Positions 8,135 through 16,727 of a stretch of 64,000 nucleotides of DNA are shown piece after piece; the first letter of the stretch is position 1, and every line of letters starts with the position of its first letter. The notes under the pieces are model-generated. The model searched no databases, had not been told where the DNA came from, and saw only the letters and a program-made list of their open reading frames with translations. Both the position numbers and the translations under genes were made by a program. This DNA is from Lederbergia wuyishanensis (GTDB taxonomy: Bacteria; Bacillota; Bacilli; Bacillales; Bacillaceae_C). The stretch is taken from contig NZ_JALIRM010000002.1 of NCBI RefSeq assembly GCF_022900255.1, positions 186,001 to 250,000 of the forward strand, in the 5' to 3' direction.

Positions 8135-8351
8135 TTAGAAATTCCTCCTTTTTTAAAAAAACATTCAAAAATATTCTATAAAACTTTTATAATTTCCTTT
8201 AAATTCTTGAGATAAGATTTTATTCTTCTTTCACTGCTCAGTAAGTTCATTAAACTTTAATCCCATTAAATTGCCCGATTGTTGAAATAAAGCTAATGGA
8301 TTGTTCAACTAAACTGCTACGTTCGTATAATAAATGCTTTAGAATAAAAAT
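8135..8351. other. Intergenic interval with repeat fragment
   Basis: AT-rich. Near 8302-8345 it contains GTTCAACTAAACTGC and TAATAAATGC, a degraded copy of the flank of the dispersed hairpin repeat. No gene seen. Confidence 0.4.
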
Positions 8352-8837
8352 TTACTCTATATAGTCAATTAAATTTGCTGGAACTGGTTCAAAAATATAA
8401 AGCTCAGGGTTATCAAAAGGCTTGTTTTTCAAAAACTCATCTAAAGTATTCATACTTGCCCAATATTGTTTCATTAAATCTTCCTTTGAAGGTACTCCTT
8501 CAACAAAACGCCCTCTGCCACCATCATACATATCTTCAATATAAGCAAACAAATCACTTGATATATCAAAGTTAAAAACTAAAATTTTATCACTAAACAC
8601 AGGAAATCGATAGTAAGGTTTTTCATACCCTTCCAAATCCGCTCTGAAAGCAACTTTAAAATCTATCCATTTTGGTAAATTTTCAGGTCTGAAACGATCT
8701 GTTAATTCTGGAAATAAATTACCGCTATTTGAATACCATTTGGTTGCCGTAGTATGATTTAATCCTTTCTTTAAAACGGTTTGGGAACTTATATTTACAT
8801 CGATATCATTGTGAATGACCATATGATATAAAAACAA
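8352..8837 (-). CDS. Hypothetical cytosolic protein, 161 aa
   Basis: An acidic, aromatic-rich protein starting MFLYHMVIHNDI with a central ENLPKWIDFKVAFRADLEGYEKPYYRFPVFSDK and a C-terminal helix ending NLIDYIE. No signal peptide or membrane segment. GGAGGCA lies before the ATG. I do not recognise the family; size and composition would suit an immunity-type or DUF protein. A repeat half-copy lies just upstream (8879-8915). Confidence 0.55.
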   Translation of the reverse strand: MFLYHMVIHNDIDVNISSQTVLKKGLNHTTATKWYSNSGNLFPELTDRFRPENLPKWIDFKVAFRADLEGYEKPYYRFPVFSDKILVFNFDISSDLFAYIEDMYDGGRGRFVEGVPSKEDLMKQYWASMNTLDEFLKNKPFDNPELYIFEPVPANLIDYIE

Positions 8838-8878
8838 ACGAGTGCCTCCTTTCCTAAATAAAGATTTGTTACAAAATT

Positions 8879-8915
8879 CTTCAATTAAACTGCCCCGTTA
8901 GTACAATAAGCTACT
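8879..8915 (+). repeat. Dispersed repeat, flank-only copy
   Basis: CTTCAATTAAACTGCCCCG followed by TTAGTACAATAAGC matches the non-hairpin half of repeat R1 (637-675). No stem-loop follows. Confidence 0.4.
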
Positions 8916-8954
8916 GGTTTATTAATCAATCGATACCAATAGTTAAATAAGGCC

Positions 8955-9332
8955 CTAACCTTCAACCATTTTTAAATATGGTATCTCTTCACCATCAACA
9001 ATTGCGATGTATGCTGGTGTATCTGTTTCGAATATCTTTGTTCCAACTGGCAATCTATTTGCTGTTCCATTTTCAAATTTAGATGCCTTTTCTGCTTGCT
9101 TTGTTATTTCGCTTACTTGCTTACCTAATTCATATTCCAGTTTGGTTACCCATTCAACATCTTGTGCATTTGAAAATACATACCCATCAAGTAGAAAAAT
9201 ATCAGCATTATCGTACTTTAAGTATTCTTTAGGCGTTGGATTACTGGTGGGACTACTTATGTAGTCATTTTTACAACCAACCAGAATTATCAGCAAGATA
9301 CTAAGTGGAAGTAGAATTTTAGAAAAATTCAT
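8955..9332 (-). CDS. Putative lipoprotein, 125 aa
   Basis: Signal of the lipoprotein type with lipobox ILVGC (Cys20), a Ser/Thr/Pro linker, then a ~95-residue domain: ADIFLLDGYVFSNAQDVEWV, a helical KLEYELGKQVSEITKQA and the compact GTKIFETDTPAYIAIVDGEEIPYLKMVEG. I believe such proteins recur in Bacillus but their role is unknown to me. AGGAGGT lies before the ATG. Confidence 0.7.
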   Translation of the reverse strand: MNFSKILLPLSILLIILVGCKNDYISSPTSNPTPKEYLKYDNADIFLLDGYVFSNAQDVEWVTKLEYELGKQVSEITKQAEKASKFENGTANRLPVGTKIFETDTPAYIAIVDGEEIPYLKMVEG

Positions 9333-9400
9333 TATGATACCTCCTTATTAATAACAGACGAAATAATTTTGAAGTAGTTCCATTATTTTTTTATTAAACT

Positions 9401-9508
9401 ACTCTTTTAGAGAAGAACAAAAAAGTTTCTGTCTGTGCGCCAAATACAATTGAAGAGCTTGAACGAGGATTGATAATCCTTAAACGTTTGCTAGATGAAC
9501 TAACCTAA
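9401..9508 (+). pseudogene. Gene remnant ending in an intact stop and terminator
   Basis: One frame reads a protein-like tail (CAPNTIEELERGLIILKRLL, then DELT and stop) with no start codon and no upstream homologous-looking sequence. It is followed nine bases later by a strong terminator, as if the 3' end of a gene survived a deletion. Family not recognised. Confidence 0.3.
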
Positions 9509-9516
9509 TATTGTTT

Positions 9517-9548
9517 GCCATACAATAATAATATTGTGTGGCTTTTTT
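9517..9548 (+). terminator. Strong rho-independent terminator
   Basis: GCCATACAAT/ATTGTGTGGC, a ten-pair stem with a six-base loop, followed by TTTTTT. It belongs to the remnant at 9401-9508 and insulates the MFS gene. Confidence 0.8.
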
Positions 9549-9616
9549 GCGCATGTTATGATGATTCAAATCTAGTTGGCGGTTTTATAGAGGTTTATAG
9601 AAAGGTAGGTTAGTCT

Positions 9617-10915
9617 ATGTTACAAAAAGAAAGTGTAGAAGTATTAGACGTTCAAACGGCTTCATTACAAAGCTATATTCATTCTTCAAAAAAACAACAA
9701 CAATTATATAAAAGAACATTAATTGTTGTTATCATATCCCAAATTTTCGGTGGAGCAGGACTTGCAGCGGGAGTAACAGTAGGTGCACTAATTGCCCAAG
9801 ACATGTTAGGTACAGATAGTGTAACGGGAATTCCTACGTTACTATTTACTTTAGGGTCAGCAGGGGCGGCACTGTTTGTTGGAAGTCTTTCTCAGAGATT
9901 TGGGCGCCGTCCTGGACTTGCGGCAGGGTTTTTAGCTGGAGGTATCGGCGCTATTGGTGTAGTCATTTCTGCATTAACAAATAGCATTCTACTTTTATTT
10001 GCTTCACTGCTTATCTACGGGGCAGGATCGGCAACAAACTTACAAGCACGCTATGCAGGAACTGACTTGGCAAACTCAACACAAAGGGCAAAGGCAATTA
10101 GTCTGGCATTGGTTTCCACCACATTTGGTGCGGTTGCGGGTCCAAACTTGGTGGATGTAATGGGTGAGTTTGCGATATTCATAGGAATACCCGCTTTGGC
10201 AGGTCCATTTATATTAGCTGCTGCAGCTTATATATTTGCTGGTTTAGTAATATTTCTTTTACTTCGTCCTGATCCCTTTATTGTTGCAAAAGCAATATCA
10301 GCCTCACAAAGGTCAACCGATAATGTACATGTGGAGAAAAATTCAAATTCATTACCGATAAATAGACGAGGCATTTTTGCAGGAGCTACCGTAATGGTTC
10401 TTACCCAATTTGTGATGACGGCCATTATGACTATGACACCCATACATATGGGACACCACGGGCATGGTTTAAAAGAAGTAGGGCTTGTCATTGGATTTCA
10501 TATTGGTGCTATGTTCTTGCCTTCTTTAATAACAGGTTATCTTGTTGATAAAATCGGCCGTGCTATTATGGCTATAGCTGCTGCTATTACGTTGCTTGCT
10601 TCTGGCATTTTAGCTGCTATGGGACCGGCTGATTCAATGGCAACACTAATTATAGCCCTTACTTTACTCGGGCTTGGCTGGAATTTTGGTTTAATTAGTG
10701 GCACTGCCATTCTTGTAGATTCAACCCACGCCTCTACTCGGGCAAAAACGCAAGGTTCTGTAGATGTTAGTATTGCTTTGTCAGGAGCATTAGGCGGAGG
10801 ATTATCTGGAATGGTTGTAGCAGGTTCAAGTTATTCAACATTGTCACTTGTAGGAGGAGTTTTATCCTTATTACTGATTCCAGTATTAATGTGGTCTCGT
10901 GGTAGTAAGAAATGA
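9617..10915 (+). CDS. MFS transporter, 432 aa
   Basis: Twelve hydrophobic segments in two halves separated by a polar loop around residues 225-255. The MFS motif A analogue SLSQRFGRRPG lies between TM2 and TM3 (residues ~94-105), and a second copy, GYLVDKIGRA, lies in the C-terminal half. The N-terminus has a ~35-residue cytoplasmic lead before TM1. It is probably a drug/H+ antiporter or metabolite exporter; substrate cannot be read. Several Gly/Ala-rich helices are typical. It is monocistronic between two terminators. Confidence 0.88.
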   Translation: MLQKESVEVLDVQTASLQSYIHSSKKQQQLYKRTLIVVIISQIFGGAGLAAGVTVGALIAQDMLGTDSVTGIPTLLFTLGSAGAALFVGSLSQRFGRRPGLAAGFLAGGIGAIGVVISALTNSILLLFASLLIYGAGSATNLQARYAGTDLANSTQRAKAISLALVSTTFGAVAGPNLVDVMGEFAIFIGIPALAGPFILAAAAYIFAGLVIFLLLRPDPFIVAKAISASQRSTDNVHVEKNSNSLPINRRGIFAGATVMVLTQFVMTAIMTMTPIHMGHHGHGLKEVGLVIGFHIGAMFLPSLITGYLVDKIGRAIMAIAAAITLLASGILAAMGPADSMATLIIALTLLGLGWNFGLISGTAILVDSTHASTRAKTQGSVDVSIALSGALGGGLSGMVVAGSSYSTLSLVGGVLSLLLIPVLMWSRGSKK

Positions 10916-11340
10916 AAATTTTTTGATTACTAAATCATTATTTTTTTGAAGTTACGAGAGCGATTATCCAAAAAAGGCAAGGGCTTTTTGCACTAAAGCA
11001 AGACTGATTCCAACTTTATTGTTCAACTACAGGGCCTTATACATTAAATTGATTATATATGTTAAAGATTATTGAAGGATTGTAATTAAATTACAATAAG
11101 AAAAGTCGGTTCCTTATTATTGAGGGGCCGACTTTTTTGATTGACATTATCTTTTGGGTTTGCACTTTCTAACTTTTGATTTACTAAAAAAATGTTATTT
11201 CTAACTATCGCCCACGTTCGTAAGTACATTTTCACAAAGTTAGCGCAAAATTATTGAAATGTGAATTATTATTAATTGAACTTTTATGAGTAAAAAACTT
11301 CATTCGTTACAAATTATAGTTAAAGTAAACTTGTTCTGAG
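10916..11340. other. Intergenic interval
   Basis: Holds the terminator at 11101-11138 and AT-rich sequence. A short repeat-like piece (GTTCAACTACAGGG) lies at about 11022. No gene found. Confidence 0.4.
11101..11138 (+). terminator. Rho-independent terminator
   Basis: AAAAGTCGG/CCGACTTTT, nine pairs, then further T. It lies about 185 bp after the MFS stop codon. Confidence 0.75.
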
Positions 11341-11835
11341 GTGGATATGAAAACATTAAATACCAGTCATTCGAATGAAAACAAATCTTTATTAATATGG
11401 AAAATAGCAATAGGGTCAACCATATCGTGGGAAATAGCACAACTCTTGGGTTCTCATCATCCATACCTTGCTCCCTTATCTGTAATACTTTGTGTCCAAT
11501 CAACTTTTAATAAATCGGTCCGCATATCAATAAAACGTATAGTTGGAACCGTAATAGGTATTTTCGTAACTGTACTAATTACCAGCCATGTAAAAATTAC
11601 TGGTATAAACTTAGGACTGATAATATTATTGGGCTGTTATATTACAAAGTGGTTAAAATTTGATAAGATTGCCATTCATCATACAGCTATTACAATATTA
11701 TTTGTCTTCGTATTTGAACACAAAACAAAGCATTATGCTATAGACAGAATGAGAGATACTCTTATTGGAATAGTGGTAATTGTTTTAATCCAATTAGTTT
11801 GGAGTCTAATAATGAAACGGAACAAATCACAATAA
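11341..11835 (+). CDS. Aromatic acid exporter / FUSC-like membrane protein, 164 aa
   Basis: Four hydrophobic segments in the arrangement of the DUF939/ArAE_1 N-terminal domain: IGSTISWEIAQLLG, HHPYLAPLSVILCVQSTF, RIVGTVIGIFVTVLI and ITILFVFVFEHKTKH with the DRMRDTLIGIVVIVL helix. The N-terminal membrane domain is essentially all that is present; longer relatives carry a soluble C-terminal domain. GTG at 11341 is used, but ATG two codons later is equally possible because GAGGTGG overlaps the start. Substrate unknown. Confidence 0.75.
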   Translation: MDMKTLNTSHSNENKSLLIWKIAIGSTISWEIAQLLGSHHPYLAPLSVILCVQSTFNKSVRISIKRIVGTVIGIFVTVLITSHVKITGINLGLIILLGCYITKWLKFDKIAIHHTAITILFVFVFEHKTKHYAIDRMRDTLIGIVVIVLIQLVWSLIMKRNKSQ

Positions 11836-12074
11836 GTAAGATCTTAAATGTTATTTCAAGCATCGGAAAACCAAGCTTTCTTTAATCGTCGTCTTGTTTT
11901 ATCCTCTTGATATTATTGATATTAATCACTTCCTCTTCAAAGGTCAGTCAAATATGATTGATCTTTTTACTTTGATGCGCATTAACGATTTGTTAATAAC
12001 ATTTAAAAATATTAATTTACACCATTTTATTTTCAAGGTAAAAGTTGGACATATTATCCGTAGGAGGTGATAAA

Positions 12075-12218
12075 GTGGCTGACAAAAAGAAAACTTCTAA
12101 ACACATAGAAAAATACAGTAAATTAGACAGAAACAAAAACGACCGACATAATGATAATGCTAGGGCAGCAGCGGCTCTTGAACCAGAAACTCCTAGAATT
12201 AATACAGATAATCTTTAA
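12075..12218 (+). CDS. Small basic hydrophilic protein, 47 aa (paralogue B)
   Basis: GTG start with AGGAGGTGAT directly upstream. It differs from the copy at 4113 by two residues (Asn20 for Tyr, Leu35 for Phe) while six other base changes are silent. It keeps the MADKKKTSKH start, the four-Ala run and the TPRINTDNL end. Both copies keep leader and 3' stem-loop, so the whole unit seems functional. No family recognised. Confidence 0.7.
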   Translation: MADKKKTSKHIEKYSKLDRNKNDRHNDNARAAAALEPETPRINTDNL

Positions 12219-12283
12219 CAGTAAGTGTATTGTTCGAGCATTTGAAATAGCATAGCGAATAACAAACTAATACTACACCTATT

Positions 12284-12309
12284 AACGCTTGGGTTTAGTT
12301 CCAAGCGTT
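12284..12309 (+). terminator. Stem-loop downstream of the 47-aa gene (copy B)
   Basis: Perfect nine-pair stem AACGCTTGG/CCAAGCGTT with loop GTTTAGTT, 65 bp past the stop codon. No immediate T-run; TTTTATTTC follows 20 bp later. Confidence 0.5.
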
Positions 12310-12561
12310 ACTAATTCTAATACGCTTTTATTTCGTTCTAGCTCCTATTAGTTCAATAAAATGAAACAGATATAGGCAGAAATAAGAACTAAATAAATAT
12401 TTACATACTTCTTTTTCTATTTTTCCTCCACATTTTTATTGTACAAAATATAATCATTTTGTCGTATGGATACTTATATTCACATTAGGAATATCGAGCC
12501 CATTCTGGTAAGTAGTTTACTACCTCTCGTCAGGTGTAGCATATCCAACATTAATCTCATT

Positions 12562-12592
12562 AAAAAAGCGTCTCCACTTATTGTAGAAACGC
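12562..12592 (-). terminator. Terminator of the lipoprotein gene at 12655
   Basis: On the minus strand GCGTTTCTAC/GTGGAGACGC pairs over ten positions (with G-U pairs) around a five-base loop and runs into TTTTTT. Confidence 0.75.
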
Positions 12593-12654
12593 CTCCGTTA
12601 GTAAAAAAGCAACTGTTCTTATTAAAAAATCGCCACTAGTTGAATAATGCTTCG

Positions 12655-13065
12655 TTACCTTTTTATATTCATTAAATCATTAGAGGGCGTAAGATACTCT
12701 TTATCAGCTAAGTTAAAAGAGGTTTGCAAACGATTTATTTCTGCATACTGAACTACTTTGCCGTTATTTAGGAATATCAATAAATATATATCATCTCTTG
12801 AACTAATATTACTTGGGTCTTTGAAATTAACGCCTACTTGTTTTTCTATCTCTTCTTGTGGAGTATACGGATTTATTAAAAATGCCTTGTCCCATTCGAA
12901 ATTTGCTAAGTCCTTTATATTTACTTCGCTTTCACTATTATCTGATACCATAATAATAGAAGAATTAATATCTTTTTCTAGTTCTGTGTTTCGTTTGATT
13001 TTGTTGCCATTGCATCCAATTAACAATAACAAAGAAAACAAAAAAATAACCATCCGCTTATTCAA
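12655..13065 (-). CDS. Putative lipoprotein, 136 aa
   Basis: Lipoprotein signal with lipobox LLIGC (Cys18). The rest is a soluble domain with DLANFEWDKAFLINPYTPQEEI, KQVGVNF and a C-terminal DDIYLLIFLNNGKVVQYAEI. That last pattern recalls small Bacillus lipoproteins of unknown role. AGGAGATGT precedes the start, and a terminator lies ~60 bp after the stop. Confidence 0.7.
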   Translation of the reverse strand: MNKRMVIFLFSLLLLIGCNGNKIKRNTELEKDINSSIIMVSDNSESEVNIKDLANFEWDKAFLINPYTPQEEIEKQVGVNFKDPSNISSRDDIYLLIFLNNGKVVQYAEINRLQTSFNLADKEYLTPSNDLMNIKR

Positions 13066-13695
13066 ATATTACATCTCCTATTTAATTCTGTTTTCCTTTA
13101 AAAATATGTATTTAATCTTGACTAATCCTCAATTTTAATATGTTCTATATTAATTATTGTTAATTTTTTTCGTTTCGAAGGCTTATTAAACTAGATTAAG
13201 TACAATCCGTCAAAATCAAATCAAATTCATTAAGAAGAGCGTATTTTTTGCTCCTGATAATAGAATAAACTACTGCATATTATATTTGTACTGCGTAGCA
13301 AAAAATCCTACTATAAAAAACTTTAACATATACACGTTTTAAGTCTTTTATGAGAAATATTAATTCTCTATCACTTCTTTTACTTCTTCTGACTCAGCAA
13401 TCACTTCAATCGAAGGTTCTATCCCTGAAAAAACTCAAATTCCATTTCGTCGTATTTCATTTTTCCCTCTCTCGTGTACAGAGATAATAAAGTTGTTTAA
13501 TTTACAATAAAGTCTTATAAAAAATACGAGTCGTTCTATTCAACAATCGGCCCATATTGTTGAATACGATATGTTAAAATATTGGTAAATTGACAGCAGA
13601 ATTCACAGACAAGATGTTTTGTCAAAATCCTACAAGACGTTTACAAAAAGTACTATAGCAATGACTAACAAAAAGTATAGGAAAGAAGGTTCTCT
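13066..13695. other. 630-bp interval, mostly featureless
   Basis: Contains the broken small frame at 13360-13460 and otherwise AT-rich sequence with no coding pattern on either strand. The right end carries the ribosome binding site (GAAGAAAGG-like) for the reductase gene at 13696. Confidence 0.4.
13360..13460 (-). pseudogene. Frameshifted small acidic ORF, ~33 codons
   Basis: ATG at 13460 has GAGAGAGGGA upstream and reads MKYDEMEFEFF, then a stop two codons later. Restoring one T in the run of six T gives a continuous 33-residue acidic peptide ending EEVKEVIEN. One missing base in a homopolymer suggests a disrupted gene, a sequencing error or a slippery site. Family not recognised. Confidence 0.35.
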
Positions 13696-14271
13696 ATGGG
13701 AAAAGTAATGGCTGGTATGACCATGTCTTTGGATGGCTTTATTAATGACCGTAACGGAAGCGCAAGAAAACTGAGTACAGATTTTAAAGAACTTCTTGAG
13801 GCTCCTTCTTTTAAGGAAATGACTAAAGACACCGGCGCTGTTATTATGGGCAGGCGTGTGTATGAGATGGCAGACCCATTTTTGTGGGCTAACGATGATT
13901 ATGAATTCCAAGTTCCCATTTTTGTCTTGACACATACACCTCCAGAAAAGTATCCCAAGGGAAATGACAAACTTAGCTTTACCTTTGTAACTGCTGGCAT
14001 TGAGAGTGCTATTTCTCAGGCAAAGAAAGCAGCAGGTGATAAGATTGTTCAGGTAATAGGTGGTGCAAGCACCATTCAGCAGTGCCTTAATTCAGGGCTA
14101 TGCGATGAATTACAGATAGATATTATGCCTGTTCTTCTTGGAAAAGGATTAAGCCTATTTCAAGGTATAGACACAGATAAGCTAGAGCTTGAAAGAACTA
14201 AAGTAGATGAAACTACCACTATTAGAACAAGCATTATATTTAAGGTTACGAATACGAGCCCTGGGGTATAG
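13696..14271 (+). CDS. Dihydrofolate reductase family protein (RibD C-terminal-like), 191 aa
   Basis: RibD_C-type reductase: MAGMTMSLDGFINDRNGS at the start, GAVIMGRRVYEMADP in the middle, IVQVIGGASTIQQCLNSGLCDEL as the nucleotide-binding loop and helix, and DIMPVLLGKGLSLFQGI near the end. These motifs match NAD(P)H-dependent reductases of unknown substrate. It is a paralogue in fold of the gene at 7586 but only distantly similar. Cytosolic and full length. Confidence 0.82.
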   Translation: MGKVMAGMTMSLDGFINDRNGSARKLSTDFKELLEAPSFKEMTKDTGAVIMGRRVYEMADPFLWANDDYEFQVPIFVLTHTPPEKYPKGNDKLSFTFVTAGIESAISQAKKAAGDKIVQVIGGASTIQQCLNSGLCDELQIDIMPVLLGKGLSLFQGIDTDKLELERTKVDETTTIRTSIIFKVTNTSPGV

Positions 14272-14615
14272 TTGAGCCCTCGGGAGTGCTCAAGAAAGCA
14301 GTCTAACCGGTTCTTGTCGCGTCTGAGCCCTGCCCCTGTTTCGAGCGCTGTTAAATAAACCTGGGATTTTTTTATGACTTTATTATTATATCTTTTAAGT
14401 ATGAAGTATCTCACATCAAAAATTAAACAACTATATTTTTAACCCCGTCTTAAATTCAGAACGGGGTTATGCTTGTTTGGCTTTTAAATTAAATAACTTT
14501 ATTGTTTGAATTTAAAGGACTACAGCCTCTCATGAAACTTAGGAAGTTTAAGTGTATATATACACATGAAAAGGTATCCAGATACCCATACTAACTTTGG
14601 GAGGTAGGCTATCTT
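14272..14615. other. Intergenic interval with hairpin
   Basis: Holds a perfect nine-pair hairpin TAACCCCGT/ACGGGGTTA at 14440-14469 that lacks a T-run directly after it, and upstream of VanW a smaller GGTATC/GATACC hairpin at about 14572. No gene found. Confidence 0.4.
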
Positions 14616-15545
14616 ATGAAATTCATCTGGTTGTCAGTATTATTATTGATAGGAAGTCAAAACAATCTTCCTGACAATTTAGTCGTTAGTCATGAAGGAA
14701 AAATAATTGCAAATGTTAATCGCGTCTATTTTTCAAACCCATTAATGGATATTCCGCTTATTGATCAAAAAAACTACAATGAATTTATTCAAAAACTAGA
14801 TAAGACCATCTATAAACCGCCAACAAACGCTACTCTGGATAACAATGGTAATATTGTTTCAGAAAAAGTAGGGTATAAACTGGACCATGAGGCGTTCACA
14901 CGTTTGTTTTATACATATTTTTTCAATAAAGGTTCCTCTTACGTAGAAGCTCCCATGCATACAATATTTCCAAACGTGGACAGCGAACTGCTCTCACATA
15001 TAAAAGTAAATCGAATTGGACATTATGCTACCTATTTTAATTCAAATAACAGAGAGCGTTCTCATAATATTTTACTTGCAAGTGAAGCAATCAATAACCA
15101 TGTTGTTTTTCCTGGAGAGACTTTTTCCTTTAATAAAGTAGTCGGAAAACGAACGAAGGAAAAGGGCTATAAGCGGGCACCTGTTATCGTAAAGGGTGAA
15201 TTGTCGGAGGACATTGGTGGTGGAATATGCCAAATTTCTTCAACGTTGTACAATGCAGTAGATAAAGCGGGATTGACTATTACAGAACGATACTCCCATA
15301 GCAAACGGGTTGGCTATGTACCTTCAGGAAGAGACGCTACTGTTAGCTGGTATGGACCCGATTTCCGCTTTACGAACAATTACAACCAGCCTATATTGAT
15401 TCGATCAAATGTTTACGGTGGAACCGTTAGAATATTGGTGTATTCTTCAGATACCATTAATAATGAGCCACGAAAAATTCCTAGCGCTTCGTATAAGCTT
15501 CCAGAAGAGGCACCTCTTGGATCAGAGGTGAATCAGAATCATTAA
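14616..15545 (+). CDS. VanW family protein (YoaR-like), 309 aa
   Basis: The VanW domain occupies residues ~145-285: NRERSHNILLASEAINNHVVFPGETFSFN, GYKRAPVIV, the hallmark GGGICQISSTLYNA and the terminal FTNNYNQPILI. The N-terminus has a short hydrophobic stretch that may be a signal sequence, so the protein is likely extracytoplasmic. VanW is found in some vancomycin-resistance clusters but its biochemical role is unknown. GGGAGGT lies before the ATG. Monocistronic. Confidence 0.85.
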   Translation: MKFIWLSVLLLIGSQNNLPDNLVVSHEGKIIANVNRVYFSNPLMDIPLIDQKNYNEFIQKLDKTIYKPPTNATLDNNGNIVSEKVGYKLDHEAFTRLFYTYFFNKGSSYVEAPMHTIFPNVDSELLSHIKVNRIGHYATYFNSNNRERSHNILLASEAINNHVVFPGETFSFNKVVGKRTKEKGYKRAPVIVKGELSEDIGGGICQISSTLYNAVDKAGLTITERYSHSKRVGYVPSGRDATVSWYGPDFRFTNNYNQPILIRSNVYGGTVRILVYSSDTINNEPRKIPSASYKLPEEAPLGSEVNQNH

Positions 15546-15651
15546 GTCTTTTCACAAAAACCAGACTAGTCATCTTGGTATCAAAGAAATTTAGATTATA
15601 AATTGAGAAGCGAATGAATTTTTGCACTTAAATAGTGCAGTTTAATAAGAA

Positions 15652-15692
15652 AAGCCTAAATCCCACATCACCATGCTGTGAAATTTAGGCTT
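15652..15692. terminator. Bidirectional terminator between vanW-like and ykkD
   Basis: AAGCCTAAAT/ATTTAGGCTT outer stem with an inner CACA/TGTG pairing. On the minus strand it is followed by TTTTC, fitting the end of the ykkCD operon; on the plus strand it can end the VanW transcript. Confidence 0.65.
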
Positions 15693-15738
15693 CTTCTGTC
15701 TAACCTTACCTACATCAAAAGGCAATATAAAAGGAATA

Positions 15739-16053
15739 TTATGAAACAAGTTTTAGTCCTACCGCTGCACCTAGAACCATAGCTATGAAGACCAACCTTT
15801 TCCAATCTTTTGATTCACCATATAAAAACATTCCCAGAATGGCTCCTCCAGATGCACCAATTCCTGTCCATATTGCATAAGCTGTCCCCATAGGGAGTGT
15901 TTTCATTGCATAAGACAGAAATATGAAGCTTGCCCCAAATCCAAGAACTAATAAAACAATTGATTTCCAATTACGATCCTTATGAAGTTTATTTATCATA
16001 GTAACGCCAAACATTTCAAACAATCCTGCTAAGATTAAAGAAACCCACGCCAT
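15739..16053 (-). CDS. ykkD: SMR family guanidinium exporter subunit YkkD
   Basis: A 104-aa four-helix SMR protein: AWVSLILAGLFEMFGVTMIN contains the essential membrane Glu in TM1, and TLPMGTAYAIWTGIGASGGAILGMFLYGES is the conserved TM3 block. It pairs with YkkC as an asymmetric heterodimer; in B. subtilis YkkCD exports guanidinium in exchange for protons. Its start overlaps the last base of ykkC, which implies coupled translation, and the operon sits behind a guanidine-I riboswitch. Confidence 0.9.
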   Translation of the reverse strand: MAWVSLILAGLFEMFGVTMINKLHKDRNWKSIVLLVLGFGASFIFLSYAMKTLPMGTAYAIWTGIGASGGAILGMFLYGESKDWKRLVFIAMVLGAAVGLKLVS

Positions 16054-16394
16054 CAGGAATCAGCCCCTTCTTTTACGTTCTCCTTTGTAACTATTTTCAA
16101 ACCGATGACACCTATTAGTAATAGTAAAATCAAAAGAATTTTACTTAATTTGAATGGTTCATCAAAAAATATAATTTCAGAAATAACAGTTCCTGTCGTG
16201 CCTAATCCTACAAAAACTGCATAAACAGTTCCTACGGGAAGTTTTCGTCCCGCCATAATCATTAAATAGAAACTGATGATGATGGAAATAACTGTCCCAG
16301 TCCAAGTCCAAAAATCATTAGCATGTTTCAATCCAATTACCCAAAATACTTCAAAAAAAGCAGCCACAAATACCTTAATCCAGTTTGTATTCAT
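16053..16394 (-). CDS. ykkC: SMR family guanidinium exporter subunit YkkC
   Basis: A 113-aa four-helix SMR protein with [20 protein letters not shown] (membrane Glu in TM1), [20 protein letters not shown] and a short hydrophilic C-terminal tail. It is the first gene after the riboswitch terminator, with an AGGTGTT-type SD. It forms the exporter with YkkD translated directly after it. Confidence 0.9.
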   Translation of the reverse strand: MNTNWIKVFVAAFFEVFWVIGLKHANDFWTWTGTVISIIISFYLMIMAGRKLPVGTVYAVFVGLGTTGTVISEIIFFDEPFKLSKILLILLLLIGVIGLKIVTKENVKEGADS

Positions 16395-16434
16395 CTAACT
16401 AACACCTCCGATTTTATTTTCCCCGGAAAACAAA

Positions 16435-16556
16435 AAAAGCCTGAGAGATAACTGTAATACAGTTTCTCCCAGGCTTTTATCCTTCCGTGGCACAGCTAAA
16501 GCTGTGAGTTTTCTCTCGGACCAGACCAACTTTTAAGTTGCGGAACCCTAGAAAAC
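16435..16556 (-). promoter_or_regulatory. Guanidine-I (ykkC-yxkD) riboswitch with terminator
   Basis: On the minus strand the leader contains the conserved blocks of the ykkC motif in order: CTAGGGTTCCGC, GGTCTGGTCCGAGAGAAAAC, the P2-type hairpin around CACAGC/GCTGTG, and ACGGAAGGATAAAAGCC. A long hairpin (GCCTGGGAGAA.. / ..TCTCTCAGGC, 16439-16474) then ends in TTTTTTTG. Guanidine binding is known to block the terminator and turn on ykkCD, whose start is 41 bp further. Confidence 0.93.
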
Positions 16557-16727
16557 ATTTAAATTATACATTTAACTTATATTTTACACGCAATTCACAT
16601 CAATTCAAGAAAGAAGTTTTGGAAACAATGTTAGTGCTTGGGAGGTGTGAAGCTTGAACTTTAGGTAACGAGGATAGTTCAATATAGATATGTTATATTT
16701 ACAATGTTGTTTAGGTTCTAGAAGGGT

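Larger units (their letters stand above)
11986..12369 (+). repeat. Duplicated ~380 bp module, copy B
   Basis: Second copy of the segment at 4024-4402. It retains the longer, perfect 9-bp stem-loop at 12284-12309 and the downstream TACGCTTTTATTTC and AATGAAACA elements. After it, to 12654, there is only AT-rich sequence, a minus-strand terminator and short repeat fragments. Confidence 0.8.

Noticed and set aside
14440-14469. Nine-pair hairpin after the RibD-like gene as a terminator
   Set aside because: No T-run follows on either strand, only TGCTTG on plus and an A-run on minus, so I leave it as an unexplained hairpin.
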